Shown here in pieces: positions 34,059 to 42,280 of a stretch of DNA of 64,000 nucleotides. The position numbers were made by a program, and so were the translations under genes. The stretch is taken from contig NZ_JAFBBJ010000001.1 in NCBI RefSeq assembly GCF_016907085.1, positions 2,542,001-2,606,000 of the forward strand. The letters are read 5' to 3'. The DNA comes from Clavibacter michiganensis. Its GTDB lineage: Bacteria > Actinomycetota > Actinomycetes > Actinomycetales > Microbacteriaceae. The notes below the pieces were generated by a model. That model did no database searches. It saw only the letters and a list, made by a program, of their open reading frames with translations, and was not told the DNA's origin. Each line of letters opens with the position of its first letter. Positions within the stretch are counted from its first letter, which is position 1.

Positions 34059-34808
34059 TCAGTCGCCGGTGAGCGCCATGCGCACCTGGTAGCGATCGCC
34101 GCGGTACCACGACGTCACGTGCTCGACAGGCCTCCCGCCGGCGCGGGAGGTGCGGCGGAACACCAGGGTGGGTGCCCCCGCGGTCACCTCCAGCGCCGCG
34201 GCGGTGTCCGCATCCGCGGCGTCGGCCCACACCGTCTGCTCGGCGCCGTCGATGTGCACGCCGTACCGCTCCGCGAGCACGCCGTAGAGCGAGGCGCTGA
34301 GGTCGTGGTCGCCGAGGTCCGCCGCCACGCGCGGGGAGTACCAGCCGATCTCGAGGGCCATGGGGGTGCCGTCGGCCAGCCGCAGCCGCTCGATCGACCA
34401 CGCGCGCTCGCCCTCGTCGAGCCCCAGGGCGGCGCGCGCCTCGAGGGGCGGGGTGTCGAACCGGGCGTGCCGCACGAGGGTAGTCGCCATCATCCCGCGC
34501 CGCCGCATGTCCTCGGTGAACGAGGCCAGGTGCAGCTGCGACTGGATCCGCTCCCCGGCCACGAACGTGCCCTTCCCCTGCACCGTGTAGAGCCGCCGCT
34601 CCTCGATGAGCTGCCGCAGCGCCTGCCGCACGGTCGCGCGGCTCACGTCGTGGGCGATCGCGAGCTCGCGCTCCGACGGGATGGCGGAGTGCGCGGGCCA
34701 CGCGCCGCCGATGTCGGCGAGCAGGATCGCCCGCAGCTGGGCGTGCTTGGGCACCGGGCCGGGCGCGACGACGGCGGTCCGGGGGGCGGAATCGTGGGGT
34801 CGGGGCAT
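34059..34808 (-). CDS. GntR/HutC-family regulator of the GlcNAc operon (DasR/NagR-like)
   Basis: 249 residues from the ATG at 34808 (a second ATG at 34832 in frame lacks a better site). An N-terminal winged HTH (PKHAQLRAILLADI... PSERELAIAHDVSRATVRQALRQLIEERRLYTVQGKGTFVA, about 20-85) is followed by a UTRA effector domain (about 90-245) with LASFTEDMRRRGMMATTLV and FRRTSRAGGRPVEHVTSWYRGDRY. DasR/NagR proteins of this class bind GlcN-6-P or GlcNAc-6-P and repress amino-sugar uptake genes. Two dre-like 16-mers lie between it and the divergent PTS operon, supporting the same function here. Effector specificity is inferred. Confidence 0.88.
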   Translation of the reverse strand: MPRPHDSAPRTAVVAPGPVPKHAQLRAILLADIGGAWPAHSAIPSERELAIAHDVSRATVRQALRQLIEERRLYTVQGKGTFVAGERIQSQLHLASFTEDMRRRGMMATTLVRHARFDTPPLEARAALGLDEGERAWSIERLRLADGTPMALEIGWYSPRVAADLGDHDLSASLYGVLAERYGVHIDGAEQTVWADAADADTAAALEVTAGAPTLVFRRTSRAGGRPVEHVTSWYRGDRYQVRMALTGD

Positions 34809-34856
34809 GGGTGCGGCTCTCGGCGTTGACATGACGGGGCACGGCCACGTACCTTC

Positions 34857-34872
34857 ACCGGTACGTACCAGT
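34857..34872. promoter_or_regulatory. dre-like operator 1
   Basis: ACCGGTACGTACCAGT is a 16-bp palindrome with one mismatch pair (ACCGGT versus ACTGGT). It resembles the DasR-responsive element consensus AGTGGTCTAGACCACT in its GGT-N4-ACC core. Confidence 0.65.
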
Positions 34873-34931
34873 TCCGGCCATGCATCCCGTCGTGTGGCGG
34901 ATCGTCTTGGCATCGACTCTAGATGCACGGC

Positions 34932-34947
34932 AGTGGTGCATACCAGT
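34932..34947. promoter_or_regulatory. dre-like operator 2
   Basis: AGTGGTGCATACCAGT keeps the AGTGGT left half of the DasR element and the GGT-N4-ACC core. It lies 26 bases upstream of the EIIA start, where binding would block translation-proximal transcription; site 1 lies nearer the regulator gene. Confidence 0.68.
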
Positions 34948-34972
34948 GATCCATCCCCACCGAGGAGTCCCC

Positions 34973-35422
34973 GTGGTCCATGTGCTGTCCCCGCTCGTGG
35001 GGGTCGCCCTGCCCCTGTCGTCCGTGCCCGATGCGCTCTTCGGCGCGGGCGTGATGGGCCCCGGAGCGGCGATCACGCCGCCGGCCGAGACGGTCGACGT
35101 GGTCGCCCCCATCGACGGCACGCTCCTGCAGGTCTTCCCGCACGCCTTCGTGGTCGTGGCCGACGACGGCCTCGCCGTGCTCGTCCACCTCGGCATCGAC
35201 ACCGTGCAGCTCGCGGGTGCGGGCTTCACGGCCTTCGCCGCCAAGGGCGACCGCGTCGCCGCGGGCGCCCCCGTCATCGCCTACGACGTCCCCGCGATCC
35301 TCGCCGCCGGCCTCTCCAGCGTCGTCCCCGTCATCGTGCTCGAGCGCCAGGCGGAGGACGTCCGCGTGCTCGTCGACGAGGGCGCCGCCCTGCTCCCCGG
35401 CGCGCCCCTGATCTCCGTCTGA
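34973..35422 (+). CDS. PTS EIIA component (glucose/GlcNAc family)
   Basis: 149 residues, the usual length for a single-domain EIIA of the glucose superfamily. Phosphorylation site His72 lies in VLVHLGIDTVQL, with the partner His57 in VFPHAFVVV. It passes phosphate from HPr to the EIIB domain of the next gene. The GTG at 34973 was chosen because CGAGGAGT lies 6-7 bases upstream and the protein then starts where others do. First gene of a four-gene operon (EIIA, EIIBC, NagB, NagA) facing its regulator across two dre-like sites. Confidence 0.9.
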   Translation: MVHVLSPLVGVALPLSSVPDALFGAGVMGPGAAITPPAETVDVVAPIDGTLLQVFPHAFVVVADDGLAVLVHLGIDTVQLAGAGFTAFAAKGDRVAAGAPVIAYDVPAILAAGLSSVVPVIVLERQAEDVRVLVDEGAALLPGAPLISV

Positions 35423-35479
35423 CCCGCCGGCTCGCCCGACGCCCCGCCCCACCACCCAAGCACCCGCGAAAGAGGATCC

Positions 35480-37036
35480 ATGACCGCCACCGCCCCGCCG
35501 CGTCGCCGGCGCACCGTCCCGGGCTTCGCCCACATGCAGCGCCTCGGCAAGAGCCTGATGCTCCCGATCGCGGTGCTGCCCGCCGCCGGGATCCTGCTCC
35601 GGGTCGGGCAGCCCGACCTGCTCGGCCGCATCGACCTGCCCGTCATCGGCCCGTTCTTCCAGGCGATGAGCGCCGCGGGCGGCGCGCTGTTCGACAACCT
35701 GGCGCTCCTGTTCGCGGTGGGCGTCGCCATCGGCTTCGCCAAGAAGGCCGACGGCTCGACCGCGCTCTCGGCGGTGGTCGGGTACCTCGTGCTCTCGAAC
35801 GTGTTCACGGCCATGTCGCCGGTCGTGCTCGCCGGCCAGACCACGGCGGCCGGCGCGCAGGTGGAGATCGACTACAGCGTCTTCGGCGGGATCGTCGTGG
35901 GCCTGGTCACCGCCTGGCTGTTCGACCGGTACCACACCATCCAGCTGCCCTCCTACCTGGGCTTCTTCGGCGGACGCCGGTTCGTGCCGATCATCGTCTC
36001 GCTCGTGAGCCTCGTCATCGGGTTCGGGCTGAGCTACGCGTACCCGGTCTTCAACCTCGGCCTCGCGGGCCTCGGCGCCTTCATCGGCGGCACGGGCGCG
36101 CTTGGCGCGTTCGTGTACGGCTTCACCAACCGGATGCTCATCCCCGTGGGCCTGCACCACATCCTCAACTCCTACGTGTGGTTCCTCCAGGGCTCCTACA
36201 CGAAGGCCGACGGCAGCGTCGTCACGGGCGAGCTGACCCGCTTCGCCGCGGGGGACCCCACGGCCGGCGCGCTCACCTCGGGCTTCTACCCGGTGCTCAT
36301 GTTCGGGCTCCCGGCCGCGGCGCTGGCGATGATCCACCTGTCGAACCCGGCGCAGCGCAAGGCGGCCGTCGGCATCCTCGGCGCGGCGGGCCTCACGGCG
36401 TTCCTCACCGGCGTCACCGAGCCCCTCGAGTTCGCGTTCATGTTCGCGGCCTTCCCGCTGTACGTCGTGCACGCCCTGCTCACCGGGCTCTCGCTCGCGA
36501 TCGCGAACCTGCTCGACATCCACCTCGGCTTCTCGTTCTCGGCGGGCCTCTTCGACCTGCTGCTCTACGGCACCGCCCCCGCGGCCAAGAACATCGGGCT
36601 GCTCGTGATCATGGGCGTCGTCTACTTCGCCGTCTACTACGTGCTCTTCCGCCTCGTGATCAAGCGCTGGAACCTGCGCACGCCCGGCCGGGAGGACGTG
36701 GCGGCGCCCGTCGACGAGGCCGCCCGCACGGACGCGGACTCGGCTGCCGCTGCCGGGCTCGCCGCCGCCGCGCCTCCGGCCGCCGCCCCCGTCGTCGACG
36801 CGTCGGCCCCCACCGCCGAGCGGCTGATCCAGGCCTTCGGCGGGCGCGACAACCTCGTCCTCGTGGACGCGTGCATCACGCGCCTGCGCGTCGAGGTCGC
36901 GGACCGCACGCTCGTCGACCACGCCCGCCTCAAGGAGCTCGGCGCCGCCGGCGTGATGGAGGTGGGCGACAACGTCCAGGCCGTCTTCGGCCCGCGCGCG
37001 GAGTCGCTGAAGGACGCGATGCGCGAGGTGCTCTGA
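35480..37036 (+). CDS. nagE: PTS N-acetylglucosamine-type EIICB transporter
   Basis: 518 residues. EIIC (about 15-395) has the ten or so membrane segments of the glucose/GlcNAc family, with the substrate-binding NRMLIPVGLHHILNSYVWF block and the GVTEPLEFAFMF motif. An Ala/Pro-rich linker (about 405-440) leads to an EIIB domain with phosphorylation site Cys465 in VDACITRLRVEV. GlcNAc rather than glucose specificity is inferred from the GlcNAc-type HHILNS pattern and from nagB and nagA directly behind. ATG at 35480 with AGAGGA upstream. The stop overlaps the nagB start. Confidence 0.9.
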   Translation: MTATAPPRRRRTVPGFAHMQRLGKSLMLPIAVLPAAGILLRVGQPDLLGRIDLPVIGPFFQAMSAAGGALFDNLALLFAVGVAIGFAKKADGSTALSAVVGYLVLSNVFTAMSPVVLAGQTTAAGAQVEIDYSVFGGIVVGLVTAWLFDRYHTIQLPSYLGFFGGRRFVPIIVSLVSLVIGFGLSYAYPVFNLGLAGLGAFIGGTGALGAFVYGFTNRMLIPVGLHHILNSYVWFLQGSYTKADGSVVTGELTRFAAGDPTAGALTSGFYPVLMFGLPAAALAMIHLSNPAQRKAAVGILGAAGLTAFLTGVTEPLEFAFMFAAFPLYVVHALLTGLSLAIANLLDIHLGFSFSAGLFDLLLYGTAPAAKNIGLLVIMGVVYFAVYYVLFRLVIKRWNLRTPGREDVAAPVDEAARTDADSAAAAGLAAAAPPAAAPVVDASAPTAERLIQAFGGRDNLVLVDACITRLRVEVADRTLVDHARLKELGAAGVMEVGDNVQAVFGPRAESLKDAMREVL

Positions 37037-37821
37037 TGGAGGTCGTCGTCGTCCCGACCGCGGAGGACGCCGCCCGGCTCGTCGCCGACGCCTACCGCGC
37101 GCTGCTCGAGCGCCGGCCGGATGCGGTGCTGGGCCTCGCGACCGGCTCGACGCCCCTGCCGCTGTACCGGGAGCTCATCCGCCGCCACCGGGAGGAGGGG
37201 CTGAGCTTCGCGCGGGCGCGGGGCTTCCTCCTCGACGAGTACGTGGGGCTGCCCGCCGGGCACCCCGAGCGGTACCGCGCGTTCATCGCGGAGGAGCTCG
37301 AGCGGCACGTCGACTTCGCGCCCGACGCGATCCTCGGGCCGGGCGACGTCGCGCCCGATCCCCTGGAGGCGGGCCCCGCCTACGAGCGCGCCATCCGCGA
37401 CGCCGGCGGCATCGACCTGCAGATCCTCGGCATCGGCTCCGACGGGCACCTGGCGTTCAACATGCCCATGTCGAGCCTCGGCAGCCGCACGCGCCTCAAG
37501 ACCCTCACGGCCCAGACCCGGCGGGACAACGCGCGCTTCTTCGGCGACGACGTCGACCGCGTGCCCGCGCAGTGCCTCACGCAGGGGCTGGCCACGATCC
37601 TCGACAGCCGGCACGCGATCCTGCTCGGCTTCGGCCGGGCCAAGGCGCCGGCCGTGCGCCAGGCCGTCGAGGGCGCCCTGTCGGCGCGGTGGCCCGCCTC
37701 CGCGCTGCAGCTGCATCCGCACGCCACGGTGGTCGTCGACGAGGAGGCCGCGGCCGAGCTGGAGTTCGTCGACCACTACCGCGAGACCTTCGCGGGCAAG
37801 CCGGCCGGGCAGGGCCTCTGA
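37036..37821 (+). CDS. nagB: glucosamine-6-phosphate deaminase-like protein with altered active site
   Basis: 261 residues, the length and order of NagB: ATGSTPLPLYREL, LLDEYVGLPAGHPERY, GIGSDGHLAFN and SSLGSRTRLKTLTAQTRRDNARFF. It aligns with E. coli NagB at a constant offset of five, giving Asp67 (D72), Asp136 (D141) and His138 (H143). The catalytic Glu148 position, however, is Met143 (AFNMPM instead of AFNEPx); the codon is ATG. Glu148 works with Asp141-His143 in ring opening, so activity may be reduced or altered. The gene is otherwise well conserved and coupled by overlaps to nagE and nagA, so the role in GlcN-6-P to Fru-6-P conversion is expected but not assured. A second NagB-family gene lies at 48851. 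Confidence 0.88.
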   Translation: MEVVVVPTAEDAARLVADAYRALLERRPDAVLGLATGSTPLPLYRELIRRHREEGLSFARARGFLLDEYVGLPAGHPERYRAFIAEELERHVDFAPDAILGPGDVAPDPLEAGPAYERAIRDAGGIDLQILGIGSDGHLAFNMPMSSLGSRTRLKTLTAQTRRDNARFFGDDVDRVPAQCLTQGLATILDSRHAILLGFGRAKAPAVRQAVEGALSARWPASALQLHPHATVVVDEEAAAELEFVDHYRETFAGKPAGQGL

Positions 37822-38978
37822 TGCGGCTGCGCGCCGCCCGGGCGCTCGTCGGCGGCGCGTTCACGGGGCCGGTCGTCGTCGACGTCGCGGCGGGGAGGAT
37901 CACGGCCGTCCGCCCGGCGACGGGGACCGAGGTCGTCGACCACGACCTCGTCGACGGGACGCTCAGCGCGGGCCTGCTGGACCTCCAGGTCAACGGCTCG
38001 TTCGGCGTCGACGTCGCGTCCGCGGACACCGCGGGCTGGCGGACGCTGCTCGCCGGGCTGGCCTCCCGCGGGGTCACGGGGATCGAGCCGACCGTGATCA
38101 CGGCGCCGCTGCCCGAGATCGCGACCGCCCTCGCCCGCGTCGGGCGGGCCCGGGCCGAGTCCGCCGGCGAGCCGGTGGCCCGGATCCTCGGCGCCCATCT
38201 CGAGGGCCCGTTCCTCTCGCCCGCGCGCAAGGGCGCGCATCGCGTGGAGTGCATGCTCCACCCGACCCCCGCCCACCTCGACGCGCTGCTCGCCGACCCG
38301 GCGGCCCGCGCGGCGCTGCGCACGGTCACGCTCGCCCCCGAGCTGCCGGGCGCCGTGGAGGCGACGCGGCGGCTGGTCGCGGAGGGCTACGTCGTCTCCG
38401 TCGGCCACAGCGACGCCACGGCGGCCGAGGTGGACGCCGTCGGCGACGCGGGCGCGACGATGACCACGCACGTGTTCAACGCCCAGCGGTCCCTCAAGCA
38501 CCGGGAACCCGGCGTGCCGGGCGCGGTCCTCACCGACGAGCGCTTCTTCGTCGGCACCATCATCGACGGCCAGCACCTCGACCCGCGCGTGGTGTCGCTC
38601 GTGATGAGCGCCGCCGGCTCGCGCATGGTCGGGGTGACCGACGCCATCGTGACGGCCGGGCGGGAGCCCGGGGAATGGCACGAGTTCGGCGGTCAGCCCG
38701 TCGCCAACGACGCCTCCGGCCTGGGCCGCCGGCCCGACGGCACGATCGCCGGGGCGGGCGTGGTGCTCGACGAGGGGGTGCGGCGCATGATCGCCGCGGG
38801 ACTGGATCCGGCTCGCGTCCTCGCCGCGTGCACCGAGAACGCCGCGCGCTCGCTCGGGCGCACCGACATCGGCCACGTCGCCGCGGGGGCGGCCGCCGAC
38901 CTGGTGTGGTGGGACGCCGCGTGGCAGCCGTCCGCGGTGTGGATCGCGGGAGAGGCGATCCGCCCTCCCGCCGGCTGA
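37821..38978 (+). CDS. nagA: N-acetylglucosamine-6-phosphate deacetylase
   Basis: 385 residues of the amidohydrolase superfamily. Metal and substrate motifs are GLLDLQVNGSFGVDV, AHLEGPFLSPARKGAH, VSVGHSDATAAE, MTTHVFNAQRSLKHREPG and VGVTDAIVTAG, corresponding to the NagA Glu, two His and catalytic Asp. It removes acetate from GlcNAc-6-P before NagB. The start ATG overlaps the nagB stop. Last gene of the GlcNAc operon; 55 bases of GC-rich, partly palindromic sequence separate it from the convergent mannosidase gene. Confidence 0.93.
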   Translation: MRLRAARALVGGAFTGPVVVDVAAGRITAVRPATGTEVVDHDLVDGTLSAGLLDLQVNGSFGVDVASADTAGWRTLLAGLASRGVTGIEPTVITAPLPEIATALARVGRARAESAGEPVARILGAHLEGPFLSPARKGAHRVECMLHPTPAHLDALLADPAARAALRTVTLAPELPGAVEATRRLVAEGYVVSVGHSDATAAEVDAVGDAGATMTTHVFNAQRSLKHREPGVPGAVLTDERFFVGTIIDGQHLDPRVVSLVMSAAGSRMVGVTDAIVTAGREPGEWHEFGGQPVANDASGLGRRPDGTIAGAGVVLDEGVRRMIAAGLDPARVLAACTENAARSLGRTDIGHVAAGAAADLVWWDAAWQPSAVWIAGEAIRPPAG

Positions 38979-39033
38979 GTCGCGGCCGAGGCCGCGGCCG
39001 CCGGCGGGAGGGCGGGCGTCGTCGCCCGTCGGG

Positions 39034-42000
39034 TCAGGCCCGGTGGATGCGGACCGTGATCACCTGGAACGGCCGCAGCACGAGCCGCACGCCGCGGCCG
39101 TCGGCCTCGGGCTCGAACGCGATCGACCGCGGGAAGCCCTGGCCGAGCGGGCGCTCGAGCACGTCCACCTCGGTGAAGCGGTCGGCGGCGAGGTGCGCCT
39201 CGAGCCGGGTCGCGGCGCGTGCGCCCGTGGACTCGTAGAGCCGCACGATCACGTCGCCCGAGCCGTCGTCCGCGAGCTTCAGCGCCTCGATCCGCACCGT
39301 GCCGCCGTGCACCGAGACGAGGCCGGCGGCGGTGGGCAGCGAGGACGGGACGGCCGCGTCGGACGCGGGAGCGGATCCGACGGCGGCGGGCGCCTCGGTC
39401 GCGCCGCCGGGCCGCACCACGCGCACGGGCAGGTTCTGCTCGAGCCCCGCGTCCACCGCGCCCTCGATGCCCACGCCCGGCACGAGCGCGTACTCGAAGC
39501 GGTGGTGGCCGATGTCCTGCACGGGGTCGGGGGAGCGCGCCGCCCGGACCAGGCTGATCCGCAGCTCGGTCTCCACCTCGCCCGTCGCGCCCACCGAGCG
39601 CGTGATGTCGTGGCCGTAGCTCCCCGCATTGGTGAGGGCCACGCCGTAGCCGGGCTCCTCCACGTGCACGAAGCGGTGGGCCATGACCTCGAACCGCGCC
39701 TCGTCCCACGACGTGTTCGTGTGCGTAGGGCGGCGGACGTGCCCGAACTGGATCTCCGCGCTGTGGTGCTGCGCGTGGATCGTGAGCGGGAAGGTGACCT
39801 TGAGGAGCTTCTCGTCCTCGAGCCAGTCGAGGTCGGCCGTGGTGTGGATCCGGGCGTCGTCGGCGTGCAGCGACACCCGCTGCACGATGCGCGAGCGCCC
39901 GAACTGGCGGACCACCTCGACGGTCGCGCGGAGCGGCGAGTCCTCGACGAGCTCGACCGAGGCCGCGTCGACGAGGTCGGTGCGGCTCGCGCGGTAGTGC
40001 GCGTCGACGTCCCAGGCGTCCCACGCGGTGGGGATGTCCTCGTGCAGCTGGAGCAGGTTCGCGGCGCGGCCGGCGGGCACGAGCTCGCGGTCGGCGTGCC
40101 GCAGGTCGACGATCGACGTGATGAGGCCGCGCGCGTCGAGCGTGACGCGCAGCAGGCCGTTGTCGAGCACGGTGCCACCGTCGGCGCGCGTCGTGACGAC
40201 GGGCGAGACGGGATCCACCGCGACGAGCGGCGCGATCCCGCTGCCGGGCACCGCGACGAGCGCGAGCGCGGATCCGTCGACCGCCTCCACGAGCGCGGTG
40301 CGCGCGTGGCCGGTGGAGTTCACCGCGAACGCGCCGGATCCGTCGCCCTCGCCGTCCGCGACCGCCTGCGCCGTGACGCGCGCGATGGCGTCGGCCACGA
40401 GCGCGTCGAGCTCGGCGAGGCTGCGCGCGTAGTCCTCCTCGTTCTCCCGGTGCACCCACGTGATGGAGGAGCCGGGGAGGATGTCGTGGAACTGCTGCAG
40501 CAGCGTCTGCTTCCAGAGCCGGTCGAGCGCCGCGTACGGGTAGTCGGCGCCCGTGCGGACGGCCGCGATGGTCCACCACAGCTCGGCCTCGCGGAGGCGG
40601 TGCTCGGCCTGGCGGTTGCCGCGCTTCTCGCGGGCGTGCGAGGTGAACGTGCCACGGTGCAGCTCGAGGTACAGCTCACCGACCCAGACGGGCGCGTCCG
40701 GGTACTCGGCCTCGGCCTTGCGGAAGAACTCGTCCGGGTGCTCCACGATCACCTTCGGCGACCCCTCGAGGTCGGCCGTGCGGCGCTGGCGCTCCATCAT
40801 GTCGCGCGTGGGCCCGCCGCCGCCGTCGCCGTAGCCGAAGGGCGCGAGCGACATCGTGGAGCGGCCCTTCTCGCGGAACTGCCGGACGGCGTGGTGCGTC
40901 TCCTCGGCCTCGAGCGTGGAGTTGTAGGTGTCGATGGGCGGGAAGTGCGTGAAGATCCGCGACCCGTCGATGCCCTCCCAGAAGAAGGTGTGGTGCGGGA
41001 ACGTGTTCGTCTGGTTCCACGACAGCTTCTGCGTGAGGAACCAGTCGAGCCCGGCGAGCTTCGCGATCTGCGGGAACGACGCCGTGTAGCCGAACGAGTC
41101 CGGCAGCCACACGCCGTGCGTCTGGACGCCGAGCTCCTCCTGGAAGAAGCGCATGCCGTGGGTGAGCTGGCGGATCATCGCCTCGCCGCCCGGGAGGTTG
41201 CCGTCGGGCTCGATCCACATGGATCCGACCGGGTACCAGGTGCCGTCCGCGATGGCCTGCTTGATGCCCTCGAACACCGTCGGGTAGTTCTCCTTCACCC
41301 AGACGTACTGCTGGGCCTGCGAGCACGCGAAGCGGAAGTCGGGGTACTGCTCGGCGAGCCGCAGCACGTTGGAGAAGGTGCGCGCGGTCTTGCGCTTCGT
41401 CTCGCGGATGGGCCAGAGCCACGCGCTGTCGATGTGGGCGTGGCCGACTCCGCTGAGCGTGTGGGCGCTCGGCACGGCGGGGCGCGAGAGCACGTCGGCG
41501 AGCTCGGCGCGGGCGGCGGCCGCGGTGCCGACGATGTCGTCCATCGCGAGGACGTCGAGCGCGCGCTCGATCGCGCGCAGCACCTCGTGGCGGCGGGGCT
41601 CGGTATCGGGCAGCTCCATCAGCAGCTGGTACAGCACCTCGACGTCGAAGCGCAGCGCCCAGACCTCGGGCTCGAACACGGCGAGCTCGGCCTGGCGGAA
41701 GCGGTAGATGGGCTCGGCGGGCGCGGTCGCCTTGTCGCCGTAGGGGGTCGGCACGAACTCGTTCACGAGGATGTCCGGGTTGCCCGCCGCCTCCACGAGG
41801 AAGCGCACCTGCTCGCCGCCCGCGGCCTCGTCGGCGAGGCGCACGTAGGTGTTGCGCGGGTGGATCCCCTTGACCGGCACCCCGTCCATCGTGTGCACGA
41901 GGCACTCGGCCTGGTTGCCCGGCCAGTCGCCGATGAAGCCGGGGTCGATGAGGAGCTCGACCGTGCGGCCGGCCCACTCGGCGGGCACCTCGCCCGTGAC

Positions 42001-42216
42001 CTCGAACCACCACGTGGACCACGCGCGGCCCCACGGCTCACCGAGCGCGAAGGGCGCGTACTCCTGCTGCATCGCCTCGGCGACGGGCACGGGCTCGTCG
42101 GGCGCCATCCACGCGCGGAGCGAGACGGGCGTCTTCGCGGAGTAGACGGCGGGCGTGATCCGCTCGTCCAGCGCGCGGAGGATCCGCTCCTGGACGAGCT
42201 TCTGGTTCTGGTGCAT
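39034..42216 (-). CDS. GH38 alpha-mannosidase
   Basis: 1060 residues, cytosolic by lack of a signal peptide. An N-terminal beta-sandwich (about 1-240) precedes the GH38 catalytic barrel: SGVGHAHIDSAWLWPIRETKRK (Zn ligands His and Asp), CSQAQQYVWVKENYP, GSMWIEPDGNLPGGE and GVWLPDSFGYTASFPQI, where the Asp in LPDSFGY is the expected nucleophile. A helical middle domain (QQFHDILPGSSITWVH) and C-terminal beta domains follow. It would cleave alpha-linked mannose from imported oligosaccharides. It follows the GH4 gene by 64 bases on the same transcript, controlled by the DeoR regulator at the head of the operon. Bacterial relatives act on alpha-1,2/1,3/1,6 bonds; linkage preference cannot be read. 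Confidence 0.92.
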   Translation of the reverse strand: MHQNQKLVQERILRALDERITPAVYSAKTPVSLRAWMAPDEPVPVAEAMQQEYAPFALGEPWGRAWSTWWFEVTGEVPAEWAGRTVELLIDPGFIGDWPGNQAECLVHTMDGVPVKGIHPRNTYVRLADEAAGGEQVRFLVEAAGNPDILVNEFVPTPYGDKATAPAEPIYRFRQAELAVFEPEVWALRFDVEVLYQLLMELPDTEPRRHEVLRAIERALDVLAMDDIVGTAAAARAELADVLSRPAVPSAHTLSGVGHAHIDSAWLWPIRETKRKTARTFSNVLRLAEQYPDFRFACSQAQQYVWVKENYPTVFEGIKQAIADGTWYPVGSMWIEPDGNLPGGEAMIRQLTHGMRFFQEELGVQTHGVWLPDSFGYTASFPQIAKLAGLDWFLTQKLSWNQTNTFPHHTFFWEGIDGSRIFTHFPPIDTYNSTLEAEETHHAVRQFREKGRSTMSLAPFGYGDGGGGPTRDMMERQRRTADLEGSPKVIVEHPDEFFRKAEAEYPDAPVWVGELYLELHRGTFTSHAREKRGNRQAEHRLREAELWWTIAAVRTGADYPYAALDRLWKQTLLQQFHDILPGSSITWVHRENEEDYARSLAELDALVADAIARVTAQAVADGEGDGSGAFAVNSTGHARTALVEAVDGSALALVAVPGSGIAPLVAVDPVSPVVTTRADGGTVLDNGLLRVTLDARGLITSIVDLRHADRELVPAGRAANLLQLHEDIPTAWDAWDVDAHYRASRTDLVDAASVELVEDSPLRATVEVVRQFGRSRIVQRVSLHADDARIHTTADLDWLEDEKLLKVTFPLTIHAQHHSAEIQFGHVRRPTHTNTSWDEARFEVMAHRFVHVEEPGYGVALTNAGSYGHDITRSVGATGEVETELRISLVRAARSPDPVQDIGHHRFEYALVPGVGIEGAVDAGLEQNLPVRVVRPGGATEAPAAVGSAPASDAAVPSSLPTAAGLVSVHGGTVRIEALKLADDGSGDVIVRLYESTGARAATRLEAHLAADRFTEVDVLERPLGQGFPRSIAFEPEADGRGVRLVLRPFQVITVRIHRA

Positions 42217-42280
42217 GGGGAGTCCTTCGGGAGGTCGGGATGCAGGCAGTCGGGTGGACGCGGCGGGTGCGGTCCGCGCG

